A DNA stretch of 64,000 nt from a bacterium (GTDB lineage: Bacteria; CLD3; SB21), in NCBI GenBank assembly GCA_013360215.1, contig JABWCP010000013.1:1-64000 (forward strand), in the 5' to 3' direction. This document shows positions 53,069 through 62,528 of this stretch, one piece after another. Numbering within the stretch: the stretch's first letter is position 1; the number at the start of each line of letters is the position of its first letter. The translations under genes were made by a program, and so were the position numbers. The notes beneath the pieces are model-generated. The model made no database searches. It saw only the letters and a program-made list of their open reading frames with translations, and was not told where the DNA came from.

Positions 53069-53872
53069 TTATCCGGCGGAGGGTTGTGGTGGTTTGGCAG
53101 AAGCTTGAAAGCGCGCGCTGATTTTTAACGCATAATACAAAATCGCTACAGCGGTAATGACCCACAGAATGGACCACACTATGGCCGGTAAAAAAAACAA
53201 TTGCGCCACGGTGTCCGCATCCGAATGGCCGAGACTATAGCGGCTTCGTGTCGCTCCCATAGACAGACGTACCAGAGTCAATGCGTCGCTGACGGCGTTA
53301 AGCGCACATTGTACGGCGAGAAAATTAATCACAATATAGTTGAGCCATGTACCGCCTTTGAAAGCGAGTAACAGCAAGACAACGCATAGGCCACCGCTAA
53401 CAGCTAATGTAAAAAAATCACGCACATAAAAAATAATGGCTACGGCAAACCCGATACCGATCACGGCTAAAATAACCCGCGCCAGATTTCGCCGACCACT
53501 CATGATGATCAAAATGCCTGCGAATAATGCTGCGCCCAGATAACCCGCACTCGCGATGAAGCCTTGCGCTAATCTACCGCCGGAAACGGTGTGTTGCATA
53601 TAACCGCTGGTATCAGGATTGATGACAATGCGACTGACCGATTCGCCCATGATCAGGCTGGCGATGGCGTGACCGCTTTCGTGAACGAATGTGGTGAAAA
53701 ACTCAAACGGCAGAAGGATCATGCCGGTAAACGGGAAAAAATCTAGAGCGATAGATACCGCGACAAGAGCAAGGATTAAACCGTTGCTGCGAAAAAACCC
53801 TCTACCGTTAGGTGAAGATTGGGATGGACCGGCGGGGCCGGTTTCGGTTGTATGTGATGTGGTTTCTTCCAA
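53069..53872 (-). CDS. M50-like membrane metalloprotease
   Basis: A 267-residue polytopic protein. The zinc motif HESGH (His64, Glu65, His68) sits in the FVHESGHAIASLIMGES segment after the first helix, as in M50B site-2 protease-like proteins. Six or seven hydrophobic helices follow (for example LGAALFAGILIIMSGRR). The third ligand is not assigned with certainty. The N-terminal 28 residues are Thr/Ser/Pro-rich and cytoplasmic. Regulated intramembrane proteolysis is the family role; the substrate is unknown. The GATase-like gene follows after 4 bases. Confidence 0.78.
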   Translation of the reverse strand: MEETTSHTTETGPAGPSQSSPNGRGFFRSNGLILALVAVSIALDFFPFTGMILLPFEFFTTFVHESGHAIASLIMGESVSRIVINPDTSGYMQHTVSGGRLAQGFIASAGYLGAALFAGILIIMSGRRNLARVILAVIGIGFAVAIIFYVRDFFTLAVSGGLCVVLLLLAFKGGTWLNYIVINFLAVQCALNAVSDALTLVRLSMGATRSRYSLGHSDADTVAQLFFLPAIVWSILWVITAVAILYYALKISARFQASAKPPQPSAG

Positions 53873-53990
53873 AACACAGGAAACTTACATTTTTTTTAAG
53901 TGGCGTGCAAATGAATGTTGAAAGCAAATCGTATTTAGAGGCCGGTGGAAACAAATATATAGAAACACAATGATGGACAAATATTAACGG

Positions 53991-54374
53991 TTACTCTTCA
54001 TCCGGGCAAGCATCAATAATACGCGTTGGACGCGATCGGAGTAGTCGTATTGCTTCGTCGCCCGAGCGAATCCACAACGTGTCAGCTTGACCAAAAAAAT
54101 CATACACCAAACGGTTATCCAATCGGTCTATCATGATAAGTTCATCCGAAGAAATATGATATTGACCGCACATAAAAACGTGTACGACCGAGTCTTGCCG
54201 TCCATACTGAAAAGCACCGTTTTTTTCAAATATCCAACATGTTTTACGTTGGGTATCCGACCAAAAACCTTCGATGTTTTTTAAAGCAGGATACGTTGTG
54301 CTCAAAGACTCGGTATGTTTGCAAGCGATACACATCAATACTATCATTGCTATCAGCAGGGTGTAGTTTTTCAT
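53991..54374 (-). CDS. Small lipoprotein of unknown function
   Basis: A 127-residue protein with a lipoprotein signal (MKNYTLLIAMIVLMCIAC, lipid Cys18). The mature domain looks like a lipocalin-like or META-type small beta-barrel (IEGFWSDTQRKTCWIFEKNG, HISSDELIMIDRLDNRLVY), but similarity is too weak to name. The ATG overlaps the HAD gene stop by 4 bases (ATGA), so translation is coupled. It ends the operon that starts at the propeller kinase. Confidence 0.65.
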   Translation of the reverse strand: MKNYTLLIAMIVLMCIACKHTESLSTTYPALKNIEGFWSDTQRKTCWIFEKNGAFQYGRQDSVVHVFMCGQYHISSDELIMIDRLDNRLVYDFFGQADTLWIRSGDEAIRLLRSRPTRIIDACPDEE

Positions 54375-55033
54375 AAAGCGTTGACCTTAGCCCATGTTTT
54401 ATCGTCCCAAGCGTCTAATGAAGCAAGTTGAATATCGGCAATACACCACTGCGGTTTGCCCGCTGCCGCGGTATCCGGTACGCATGCGGCCAACATACGG
54501 GCCGCTTTAGCAGCGATCACGCCACTAAGTGAATCTTCGATGACGAGGCATTCTGTCGGGTTGACGTTGAGCCGCTCCGCTGTCGTGATAAAAATTCCCG
54601 GATGCGGTTTACCGTAGGGTTCATATTCTGCGGAGTGGATAACTTCAAAACGATCTTTGATTTTTAGATGAGTAAGAACGGCCTGGATAATGCGCATAGC
54701 GGACGATGAAGCTAAAGCCAATTTGCCGACGTGTTTTGTAAAAAAATCCAAAGCATGATATACACCTGGCATAACTTTGCCGTGCGTTGTGGATAGGGCT
54801 ATGACGCGGTCCACCACGCGCTGCTCTACGGTATAAAGATCAACACCGCTCCACGGTTTACGTTTATACCAATAGTGAACGACTTCATCAAACCGCCAAC
54901 CCATCGTGCGTTCGCAGTCCGCATCCGTTAGAGCGATGCCCAAATCAGCGAATACTTCACGTTCGGCTTGCCTCCAAAAGGGTTCTGAATTGATCAAAAG
55001 CCCGTCCATATCAAAAATAACCGATTTTATCAT
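54371..55033 (-). CDS. HAD-superfamily phosphatase (HxpB/YniC-like)
   Basis: A 220-residue HAD hydrolase. Motif I is FDMDGLLINSE with Asp8 and Asp10; motif II is ALASSSAM; motif III/IV lie in GKPHPGIFITTA and CLVIEDSLSGVIAA. The cap domain between motifs is helical (FWRQAEREVFADLGIA). This places it with hexitol- or 2-deoxyglucose-6-phosphate phosphatases and beta-phosphoglucomutase-like enzymes; the substrate is not fixed by sequence. It is 11 bases after the AlkD-like gene. Confidence 0.9.
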   Translation of the reverse strand: MIKSVIFDMDGLLINSEPFWRQAEREVFADLGIALTDADCERTMGWRFDEVVHYWYKRKPWSGVDLYTVEQRVVDRVIALSTTHGKVMPGVYHALDFFTKHVGKLALASSSAMRIIQAVLTHLKIKDRFEVIHSAEYEPYGKPHPGIFITTAERLNVNPTECLVIEDSLSGVIAAKAARMLAACVPDTAAAGKPQWCIADIQLASLDAWDDKTWAKVNAL

Positions 55034-55044
55034 AACGGAGTTTC

Positions 55045-55713
55045 CTACAAACGGCTTTTTTTAAATTTATCTTGCAGTTTTTTATCGGTTAATATTTTCA
55101 ATGCATCGGGTGCATCCGTATGATCGAGCACGACCGGCCCGATTTGTGTCACCGCAAAAAGCGCTTCTTTATTGAGCCGTGGAGATATTTGGCCGATAGC
55201 GATGACGGCTTTATTCATGGCTTCACGAGCAAAATTGGGCGATTCGTGAATATCACGTACGATATTCCACAAATAAGCCATGCAATCGGCTTCACTAATG
55301 GCTGGTCCGGATAGTGCCAAAATCGTATAACCGCACCGACGCACCATTTCTTTTGGGGATGAAGTCCAGCGATCAATCCATTGTTTTCGATCGGTTAAGT
55401 CGGGAGTGATGCTTTCGATTAACGCATCCGCAACATGAGGGTGCTGTACAGTCTCTATACGGTGCTTTAGAAGATTAATATCGGGTGAAGTATGGCGTGA
55501 GGTCATTGCAACCAAAATTTGTGCTTCAGGTATATTGGTGTTCCATAAGTTTTCCAACAAAGCCGCGTCGTTAGATATTTTCTTTTGAATTTTTTTGAGT
55601 AATGCGAGCTTGATTCGCGATTGGATCAAATCGGGGGGTACGTGCGCAAGTGGTTGGTGTGCCTCGTTTTCGTGAGCCTGGCATAACAAAGTTATAACTT
55701 CATCCGGGGTCAT
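55045..55713 (-). CDS. DNA alkylation repair (AlkD-like) HEAT-repeat protein
   Basis: A 222-residue all-helical protein. WIDRWTSSPKEMVRRCGYTI and NWNIVRDIHESPNFAREAMN-type helix pairs resemble the AlkD/PF08713 family, which excises alkylated purines with a HEAT-like fold. Similarity is moderate: the catalytic Asp and Trp cannot be confirmed by eye. Family alternative: HEAT-repeat protein of other role. It follows the propeller kinase by 45 bases and precedes the HAD gene by 11. Confidence 0.6.
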   Translation of the reverse strand: MTPDEVITLLCQAHENEAHQPLAHVPPDLIQSRIKLALLKKIQKKISNDAALLENLWNTNIPEAQILVAMTSRHTSPDINLLKHRIETVQHPHVADALIESITPDLTDRKQWIDRWTSSPKEMVRRCGYTILALSGPAISEADCMAYLWNIVRDIHESPNFAREAMNKAVIAIGQISPRLNKEALFAVTQIGPVVLDHTDAPDALKILTDKKLQDKFKKSRL

Positions 55714-55758
55714 GTGGTCTTCTTAATCATAAAATTCTATGTGATCAGACGTTTGGGA

Positions 55759-58700
55759 TTATACGTTATAACGAGGCAGTTCGATGATGAAAACGGCACC
55801 TTCACCGGGTGTGCTTTCGACTGAAATTTGGCCATCATGCAATTCAACAAGTTGTTTTACGATCGCCAATCCAAGACCGGTGGATGATTCACGGCCGGTT
55901 GGTTTGGCCGAAAGGCGCTGAAATTTACCGAACAATTTTCGTCTATCTTCTAATGTAAGGCCCGGCCCGCGATCACGTACAGAGAAGCGAATAATTGAAT
56001 CCGTAGCTTCTACCTTGATATCTATTTCTGAATCGCGCGGGCTGTACTTTATCGCATTATTGACAATATTTTCAAACGACTCCCTCAAACGAATCGCATC
56101 CCCCCATACATACGAATCAGCATGCGGATGAAAGTGAATGCGTTGCGCTTTTTTTTCGGCATGGATCAGGTTGTCTTGTATAACCAAAGCGGTTATTTCT
56201 GAAACGTCGGTTTTTTCTTTGTTCAGTTTAAGCTTACCGGATTCGATGCTCATGGTCTCAAGTAATCCGTTTATAAGATGAAGCATCTGTGAAGACGATC
56301 GCTGAATCTGATCAAGGTCTTTATTGGCTTTTTCGGGATTGTTCAGTTCGACGCGAACCAGATCAGTATAACCGACAATTCCTTGAAGTGGGTTGCGTAG
56401 ATCGTGTGCAGCGATTCCCAATAACTGCGATTTGGTTTCGCTTGCTTGTTGAGCGATTTCCCGTTCTCTTTCGGCAACACGCCGTGCGGATTCGGCCATT
56501 TGCAATGCGTTTTCTGTTCTTTCTTTTTCTTCTTCGAGTTTACGCGTACGCATTTGTACCAACGCGGCCAGTTGTTGTTCGCGGGCGATCAGCTGACGTA
56601 CGTTGTATCGGTATGCACCCAACACAACAAAAACAACTCCGGTCAAACACAAAAGTACAAACCACCATGTTTGGTAAAAAAATGGTTGTTGCACAAAATC
56701 CAGGCTTGCGCCCTGTGTATTCCAAATTCCGCTGGCATTGGCGGCAATGACTTGAAAACGGTACGTACCGGGCGGGATATTGGTATAAACAGCCGTTCTC
56801 CGGTAACCTGCATCAATCCAGTCATTGTCATAACCATCTAACTTAAATTTGAAACGAATTTTACCGGGTGCACTATAACTCAAACCGGTATAATAAAATT
56901 CAATGCGATCGTGCCCCGCAGGAATGAATATAGTCGAATCCAATCTGATATTTTGTTGACCGTCGGCAAATCGAGTAATGACAACGTAAGGAGGATCAAA
57001 ATTTTTTACAATTTTGGAAGGATCAACCACAGATACGCCATTAATGGTAGCAAACCACAACCGGCCTGATTTATCTTTTATCCCGCCGTATTGTGCTCCG
57101 CCATTGCATTCATTGGTTTTCATGCCGTCATCAATCCCGTAAGCATGGCTTTCCAGTTTCGTTATAATACGACGGTCTAATTGTTCAAATTGATGTTTAT
57201 TGATTCTGAAAATGCCGCGATTGCAACTCATCCAAAAATTGGCACTGTCATCTTCTAATATAGAAAACACGACGTCATCAAATAATCCGTCACGACTGGA
57301 GTAGCGCTTAAAATGCCCGTCATGATAACGAATAATCCCCCCGCCGTGTGTACCAATCCACATATCACCGCTTTCTTCTTCGTAAAAAGTCATAACCGAG
57401 TGGCTCACCGTCTCGTCCGGCGACTTAAAAGATTCAAATTTACTGTTGCGGAGAATATTGACGCCGCTACCGGTGCCTATCCAGAGCCCTCCCTTGCGAT
57501 CTTCGTGAAGAGCGCGCACAATATCATGATTCAAACCGTTAAACGTCGTGTAAACGGAAATATTATTATGATGTAACGCGTGCAGGCCGCCTTTGGTGCC
57601 AATCCACACGATTCCCGAACGGTCTTTCAATACAACGTTGATAAAGTTATTGGTCAAACCGTTAGTTTTATTATATAACTTATATTTTCCGTCGGACCAT
57701 CGGGTCAATCCACCCCCGTCTGTTCCGATCCACATCGCACCCTCGGGGTCTTCATATAATGCATGTATGGGAAAGTTTGGTAACCCATTGGTTCCCAAAT
57801 GAAGTGATGTATGCCTTGTGTTTTGATTGCCGAAGTCAAGCATGCTTACACCAAGGTCGGTACCAAGCCATACCCGATTTTTTCGATCCACAAATAAACA
57901 TTGGATTACGTTATCCAAAATGCCTTCTTCGTTGCCATACGTAATAAAAAGCGCATCTTTGAAACAACTTAAGCCTCCGGATTCCGAACCAAACCAAAAA
58001 ATACCCTCGCGGTCTTCATAAAGTGAAATTATCGTATTATTCATCAATCCTTCTTTGGCGCTGATGAGTTCCAGGTGTTTTTGATTCCATCGGAATAACC
58101 CTAATGAAGATCCGAGCCATAGATTGCCGTGACGATCATACCGGATTGCATATATCTGAGTGTTGTTTGGAATATCAAATTCGGAATAACTTTTTAAACC
58201 ATAAGATTGATCGGTTTGTTCAACCCCAAAAAAACCGTTGTTTGTTCCGACTAAAATGCGATTGTCTTTGTTTATGGATAAAGCGTGGATGGCGCTTTTG
58301 TTTGAGATATTCTTGTTTATGGAATCCACAATAATGATTTTTTTAGAAATGGAGTTAATCATGTATAACCCATCGTGCGAACCAACCCAAATGTTTCCGT
58401 TTAGATCACATTGAAGTGCATGAATGATAGATTCGGATGAATTATACGGTAAAAAAACGCGTGATAACGAATCGCCATTGGTATGGTACAAGCCTCTGTC
58501 TGTTGCAATCCAAATACGTTTATCGTGGTCCATGGTGATGGCGTTGACAAACCGTTCGCTCAAAGGGGAAAACGAAGCGGCACTATAAAAACGATTGTTC
58601 TTGTGTATGACAATACCGCCGCCGCCCGTTCCAATCCATAACGAGCTGTCGGGCATTACGGTTAAGCTTATAATGCTGTGGGATATAAATACAGGTTCGG

Positions 58701-58956
58701 TGGTTTTATTGAATACTTCAAACTGGATTCCGTCAAATCTAACGAGGCCTTCGAATGTTCCTATCCATAAGTACCCGTCCGAAGTTTGTACGATTGATGT
58801 TACCGTTGACTGGGGTAAACCTTCTTTCAAGTGCCAATTGGTATGCGCGTATTGAGTCAATCGGCGCGCAGGATCAAGAGCATAAGAAAAATCTAATCCT
58901 ACAAAAACACATACGAAGAAAAAAAGATGTACAGATTTAACAAGAAGTGCATTCAT
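55759..58956 (-). CDS. Periplasmic-propeller sensor histidine kinase
   Basis: A 1065-residue inner-membrane kinase. The signal peptide is followed by about 12-14 Reg_prop blades (DGYLWIGTFEGLVRFDG, DREGIFWFGSESGGLS, DRSGIVWIGTKGGLHAL and so on) to about residue 640, then a Y_Y_Y domain (KLDGYDNDWIDAGYRRTAVY). A transmembrane helix is at 764-783 and a coiled coil at 790-840. HisKA has the phospho-acceptor His851 (GIAAHDLRNPLQGIVGY). HATPase_c has the N box NIVNNAIKYS (about 963-972), DRGPG and GLGLAIV. No receiver or DNA-binding domain is present, unlike Bacteroides hybrid systems, and no response regulator lies nearby. It is the first gene of the operon to the AlkD-like, HAD and lipoprotein genes. 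Confidence 0.92.
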   Translation of the reverse strand: MNALLVKSVHLFFFVCVFVGLDFSYALDPARRLTQYAHTNWHLKEGLPQSTVTSIVQTSDGYLWIGTFEGLVRFDGIQFEVFNKTTEPVFISHSIISLTVMPDSSLWIGTGGGGIVIHKNNRFYSAASFSPLSERFVNAITMDHDKRIWIATDRGLYHTNGDSLSRVFLPYNSSESIIHALQCDLNGNIWVGSHDGLYMINSISKKIIIVDSINKNISNKSAIHALSINKDNRILVGTNNGFFGVEQTDQSYGLKSYSEFDIPNNTQIYAIRYDRHGNLWLGSSLGLFRWNQKHLELISAKEGLMNNTIISLYEDREGIFWFGSESGGLSCFKDALFITYGNEEGILDNVIQCLFVDRKNRVWLGTDLGVSMLDFGNQNTRHTSLHLGTNGLPNFPIHALYEDPEGAMWIGTDGGGLTRWSDGKYKLYNKTNGLTNNFINVVLKDRSGIVWIGTKGGLHALHHNNISVYTTFNGLNHDIVRALHEDRKGGLWIGTGSGVNILRNSKFESFKSPDETVSHSVMTFYEEESGDMWIGTHGGGIIRYHDGHFKRYSSRDGLFDDVVFSILEDDSANFWMSCNRGIFRINKHQFEQLDRRIITKLESHAYGIDDGMKTNECNGGAQYGGIKDKSGRLWFATINGVSVVDPSKIVKNFDPPYVVITRFADGQQNIRLDSTIFIPAGHDRIEFYYTGLSYSAPGKIRFKFKLDGYDNDWIDAGYRRTAVYTNIPPGTYRFQVIAANASGIWNTQGASLDFVQQPFFYQTWWFVLLCLTGVVFVVLGAYRYNVRQLIAREQQLAALVQMRTRKLEEEKERTENALQMAESARRVAEREREIAQQASETKSQLLGIAAHDLRNPLQGIVGYTDLVRVELNNPEKANKDLDQIQRSSSQMLHLINGLLETMSIESGKLKLNKEKTDVSEITALVIQDNLIHAEKKAQRIHFHPHADSYVWGDAIRLRESFENIVNNAIKYSPRDSEIDIKVEATDSIIRFSVRDRGPGLTLEDRRKLFGKFQRLSAKPTGRESSTGLGLAIVKQLVELHDGQISVESTPGEGAVFIIELPRYNV

Positions 58957-59021
58957 ATGTCAAAGGGTGTGAGGGCAACAGAACTGAAAATTGCGGTTAG
59001 CAAGTTAAACGCTGATCCAAA

Positions 59022-59060
59022 TTAGAAGTATTTCTACAATTATTCAAATACTTAGAAGTA
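59022..59060. promoter_or_regulatory. Direct and inverted repeats in the kinase/rarA divergent region
   Basis: TTAGAAGTA occurs at 59022-59030 and 59052-59060, 30 bases apart (about three helical turns). AGTATTT (59027-59033) and AAATACT (59046-59052) form an inverted repeat within the same stretch. A candidate regulator-binding site between divergent genes. Confidence 0.4.
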
Positions 59061-59100
59061 ATTTTTTGCATTTGCATGTCGAGCATGATAGATTGGTGCC

Positions 59101-60444
59101 ATGTCATTATTTGAAATAGACAAATCAGGATTTGAACAACACACAGCACGCATACCGCTTGCAGAACGCATCAGGCCGCGTACGCTAAGTATGGTTATCG
59201 GGCAAGAGCATTTGCTTGGGCATGGGAAAGCTTTGCGTACCCAGATCGAACAAGGTAATGTCGTATCTATGATTTTCTGGGGTCCGCCGGGTACCGGCAA
59301 AACTACTTTGGCGCGCGTGATCGCCGCAGAGACGCGGTCCAAGTTTGTTTCGCTGAGTGCCGTGGAGGCGGGTGTAGCGGATGTACGTCGGGTCATTCAG
59401 GATGCCCAGGCGCTCAAACGGCAGACCGGGGAACGAATGATGTTGTTTATTGATGAAATTCACCGGTTTAACAAGTCACAACAAGATGCCTTGCTGCATA
59501 GTGTTGAAGAAGGAACTATCACGTTGATCGGCGCGACGACAGAGAACCCTTCGTTTGAGGTTATCAATGCTTTACAATCCCGATGTAAAATATACAAGCT
59601 GGAATCTTTGACGGATGCACATCTTGAAAAGATTTTGGATCAAGCGTTAAAAACGGATGATCTTTTAAAAACTCTGACTGTCGAAATCGCCGATCTTCAC
59701 AGTTTGATTTTTTACGCCGCCGGCGATGCCCGTAATTTACTCAACACGTTGGAATTAGCCATACAGATCACCCGACCAGATACGAACGGGAAACACATTG
59801 TTACTCGGGAGATCGTTGAAGAGGCTTATCAGCAGCGTAATATTCATTACGATCGGGCCGGCGAATATCATTATGACACGATCAGCGCTTTTATTAAAAG
59901 CGTCCGCGGGAGCGATCCGGATGCGGCATTGTATTGGATGGCACGTATGCTCGAAGGCGGAGAAGATCCTAAGTTCATTGCTCGACGATTGATTGTTTTG
60001 GCGTCGGAAGATATCGGCAACGCTGATCCCTACGCGCTTACACTGGCGGTTTCGACGTTTACAGCCGTAGATTACATAGGCATGCCGGAGGGTCGCATCG
60101 TCCTTGCGCAGTGTGTTACGTATCTCGCCTCTTGTCCTAAAAGTAACGCATCCTATCTGGCTGTTGACGCTGCTATCCATGATGTACGCTCAGAAAAAGC
60201 ACATCCTGTACCGCTGCATCTTCGTAATGCGCCTACCAAACTGATGGAAAAAATGGATTATAGTAAGGGCTATAAATATGCGCATGATTTTTCAGATCAG
60301 GGGGAGCCGCACTTTGTTGAACAAATATATTTACCGGATGATTTGAAAGCGCGCATTTATTATCAGCCCACAGCCAACGGCGGAGAAAAGCGGTTAAAAG
60401 ATCGGTTGGAAAAAATCTCGAAAAAACGAAATAAAAAGGATTGA
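59101..60444 (+). CDS. rarA: Replication-associated recombination protein RarA (MgsA)
   Basis: A 447-residue AAA+ ATPase that acts at stalled replication forks. Walker A is GPPGTGKTT (61-69), Walker B is FIDEIHRF (116-123), and sensor motifs follow in GATTENPSFEVINALQSR. The C-terminal MgsA_C oligomerisation domain runs from about 290 (VDAAIHDVRSEKAHPVP, YKYAHDFSD). It begins a tight plus-strand operon with dut (3 bases), lipB (2 bases) and a TPR gene (4-base overlap). Confidence 0.94.
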   Translation: MSLFEIDKSGFEQHTARIPLAERIRPRTLSMVIGQEHLLGHGKALRTQIEQGNVVSMIFWGPPGTGKTTLARVIAAETRSKFVSLSAVEAGVADVRRVIQDAQALKRQTGERMMLFIDEIHRFNKSQQDALLHSVEEGTITLIGATTENPSFEVINALQSRCKIYKLESLTDAHLEKILDQALKTDDLLKTLTVEIADLHSLIFYAAGDARNLLNTLELAIQITRPDTNGKHIVTREIVEEAYQQRNIHYDRAGEYHYDTISAFIKSVRGSDPDAALYWMARMLEGGEDPKFIARRLIVLASEDIGNADPYALTLAVSTFTAVDYIGMPEGRIVLAQCVTYLASCPKSNASYLAVDAAIHDVRSEKAHPVPLHLRNAPTKLMEKMDYSKGYKYAHDFSDQGEPHFVEQIYLPDDLKARIYYQPTANGGEKRLKDRLEKISKKRNKKD

Positions 60445-60447
60445 GTT

Positions 60448-60879
60448 ATGCCTGTTGTTAAAATTCAAAAACTTCATCCGGATGCCAAACTTCCTTCGTA
60501 TGCGCACCCCGGCGATGCAGGTTTGGATATTTGTTCAGTCGAGAGGGTAGAAATATTACCCCATGCTTCAGCTTTGATCAAAACAGGTTTTTGCATGCAG
60601 CTTCCCGACGGCACAGAAGCACAAGTGCGACCTCGAAGCGGTCTTGCTCTCAAACATCAAATCACCGTACTCAATTCACCCGGTACGATTGATCACGGTT
60701 ATCGGGGTGAGGTGGGTATCATTCTTATCAATCACGGGTCAACTCCTTTTATAGTAGAACCCGGTATGAAAATCGCACAAATGGTCATCGCAGAAGTGCT
60801 GCACGCACATGTGGAGGAGGCGACGGAGCTCACGGATAGTTCGCGCGGTCAGGGCGGGTTTGGCAGTACGGGGCGGTAG
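60448..60879 (+). CDS. dut: dUTP diphosphatase
   Basis: Trimeric dUTPase that hydrolyses dUTP to dUMP and pyrophosphate, keeping uracil out of DNA and feeding thymidylate synthesis. 143 residues. All five motifs are present: [50 protein letters not shown] and [20 protein letters not shown] precedes the ATG. It is 3 bases after rarA and 2 bases before lipB. Confidence 0.96.
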   Translation: MPVVKIQKLHPDAKLPSYAHPGDAGLDICSVERVEILPHASALIKTGFCMQLPDGTEAQVRPRSGLALKHQITVLNSPGTIDHGYRGEVGIILINHGSTPFIVEPGMKIAQMVIAEVLHAHVEEATELTDSSRGQGGFGSTGR

Positions 60880-60881
60880 AT

Positions 60882-61577
60882 ATGTCAAATTTATTTCAAA
60901 TACATCGTTTGGGTTTGGCGGATTACCAAGCCGCTTGGGATCTACAAAAACAACTTTTTGATGATTGTTTAAGTGGTCGAAATGGTGATGCGATTATTAT
61001 TTGCGAGCATCCTCATACATATACAGTTGGTAAAAACGGTGTTGAGAGCGTTGGAAAACATTTATTGCTTAATCAGGAACAGCTCCGGGAAAACGGAATT
61101 CGGGTTTTTGAAATCGATCGTGGCGGCGATATCACATATCATGGTCCGGGACAAATCGTAGGCTATCCGATTCTCAACCTAAACCGTTATTATCGCGATG
61201 TGCACCGATATTTGCGTGATATCGAAGAAGTAATTATTCGTACGATTCGTCATTATAATATTGTAGGAAAACGAATTGAAAAGGTTACCGGGGTATGGGT
61301 TGATACACCGCGCGGACCTGAAAAAATCTGTGCGATCGGCGTTAAAGTAACCCGATGGGTCACGATGCACGGCTTTGCAATGAATGTGAATACAAATCTC
61401 GATTTTTTTAACGGAATCGTACCCTGCGGTATCACGGACAAGGGCGTAACATCCATAGCAAAGTTGCTTAATAAAGAACAAGATATCAGAGAAATAGAAA
61501 ACGTGATCATCCATGAGTTTCAGTCCGTATTTAAACCTGCCGAAATGCCAATAATGGAAAATCAAGGAGCGATATGA
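60882..61577 (+). CDS. lipB: Lipoyl(octanoyl) transferase
   Basis: Moves octanoyl from acyl carrier protein to lipoyl domains in the cytoplasm. 231 residues. EIDRGGDITYHGPGQIVGYP is the family signature. The thioester Cys182 is in NGIVPCGITDKG, and the catalytic Lys148 is in RGPEKICAIGVKV, with the 34-residue spacing seen in other LipB proteins. lipA (50048-51010) completes the pathway. Its last bases overlap the TPR gene start (ATGA). Confidence 0.95.
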   Translation: MSNLFQIHRLGLADYQAAWDLQKQLFDDCLSGRNGDAIIICEHPHTYTVGKNGVESVGKHLLLNQEQLRENGIRVFEIDRGGDITYHGPGQIVGYPILNLNRYYRDVHRYLRDIEEVIIRTIRHYNIVGKRIEKVTGVWVDTPRGPEKICAIGVKVTRWVTMHGFAMNVNTNLDFFNGIVPCGITDKGVTSIAKLLNKEQDIREIENVIIHEFQSVFKPAEMPIMENQGAI

Positions 61578-62458
61578 AAAAATATATCTTTTGTTATGTG
61601 GTAATAATATCTGAAGTGTTGGGTCGGTGGGGCCTGGCACAAAATCCGGATCAAGCCAAATTCTGGTATGATAAAGGACGATCCGCGTATCTTCGTTTTA
61701 TGTCAGAAGACTACAAGACGGCGTTGTCTTATTATGAAAGGTCGACTGCTGCGGATTCCAACTACGCACCGGCTTTTGCCGGAAAAGCGGAGGCGTTGAC
61801 GCTTTTAGCTTTGGAAAAAGAACAAAATGGTTTGGCAGCAGAAGTTGATTTTACCCATGCGTTACGATCAGCCCAACAAGCGATAGCTAAAAAACCAGAC
61901 CAAAACTTAGGTTACCGTGCTCTTGCACAAGCATATCTGAATATGGACCCCAAAACATACGGCGAAAAAGCGCATGATGCGTTACAGCGTGCCATAGAGT
62001 TGGATTCAACCGATGCGGAAAGTTATTTTTTATTGTGGCTTCTGACCGAAAACGACAAACCAAACAGCCCGTTTTTGCGATTATCATTGAAGTTAGATCC
62101 TAATTCGTTTCAAACTCACTATGCTTTAGGCCAATACTGGTCTCGTAATAAACAGCCGGATAAAGCGATAGACGAGTACAAGTTATGTATACGGATTAAT
62201 CCGGACAATTACCGCTCTTATTATTCACTTGGCAATGTATACTCACAAATCAAACGCTACGATATGGCCGTGGAAGAATACGAGAAAGCTATTGCAATAA
62301 ATAAAAACCTGTACGAAGCGTATTTTTATGTCGGTGTAGCGTATTATTATTTAGATAAAAACAAAAAAGCACAACAACGACTCTCTCAATATATAGAGAT
62401 GCAACCTAATCCTAAATATAAGCCACAGGCCGAACAGCTTCTCATGGATATGAAATAA
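61574..62458 (+). CDS. Exported TPR-repeat protein
   Basis: A 294-residue protein with a signal peptide (MKKYIFCYVVIISEVLG, cleavage near LAQ). At least five TPR units are visible, including FMSEDYKTALSYYERSTAAD, KTYGEKAHDALQRAIELD, NKQPDKAIDEYKLCIRIN, KRYDMAVEEYEKAIAIN and NKKAQQRLSQYIEMQ. Such proteins act as periplasmic scaffolds. It overlaps lipB by 4 bases, and AAGGAG lies upstream. Last gene of the rarA operon; no clear terminator follows within the 70-base gap. Confidence 0.85.
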   Translation: MKKYIFCYVVIISEVLGRWGLAQNPDQAKFWYDKGRSAYLRFMSEDYKTALSYYERSTAADSNYAPAFAGKAEALTLLALEKEQNGLAAEVDFTHALRSAQQAIAKKPDQNLGYRALAQAYLNMDPKTYGEKAHDALQRAIELDSTDAESYFLLWLLTENDKPNSPFLRLSLKLDPNSFQTHYALGQYWSRNKQPDKAIDEYKLCIRINPDNYRSYYSLGNVYSQIKRYDMAVEEYEKAIAINKNLYEAYFYVGVAYYYLDKNKKAQQRLSQYIEMQPNPKYKPQAEQLLMDMK

Positions 62459-62528
62459 AACGCTTTGAGCGCGAAAGTAACGCGGCATCCTAAAATAGGG
62501 CATGGCCATATTTGGAGTGCATATGGTA

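Noticed and set aside
55759-58956. Hybrid two-component protein with receiver and AraC domain
   Set aside because: The sequence ends 30-35 residues after the GLGLA box; no REC or HTH remains.
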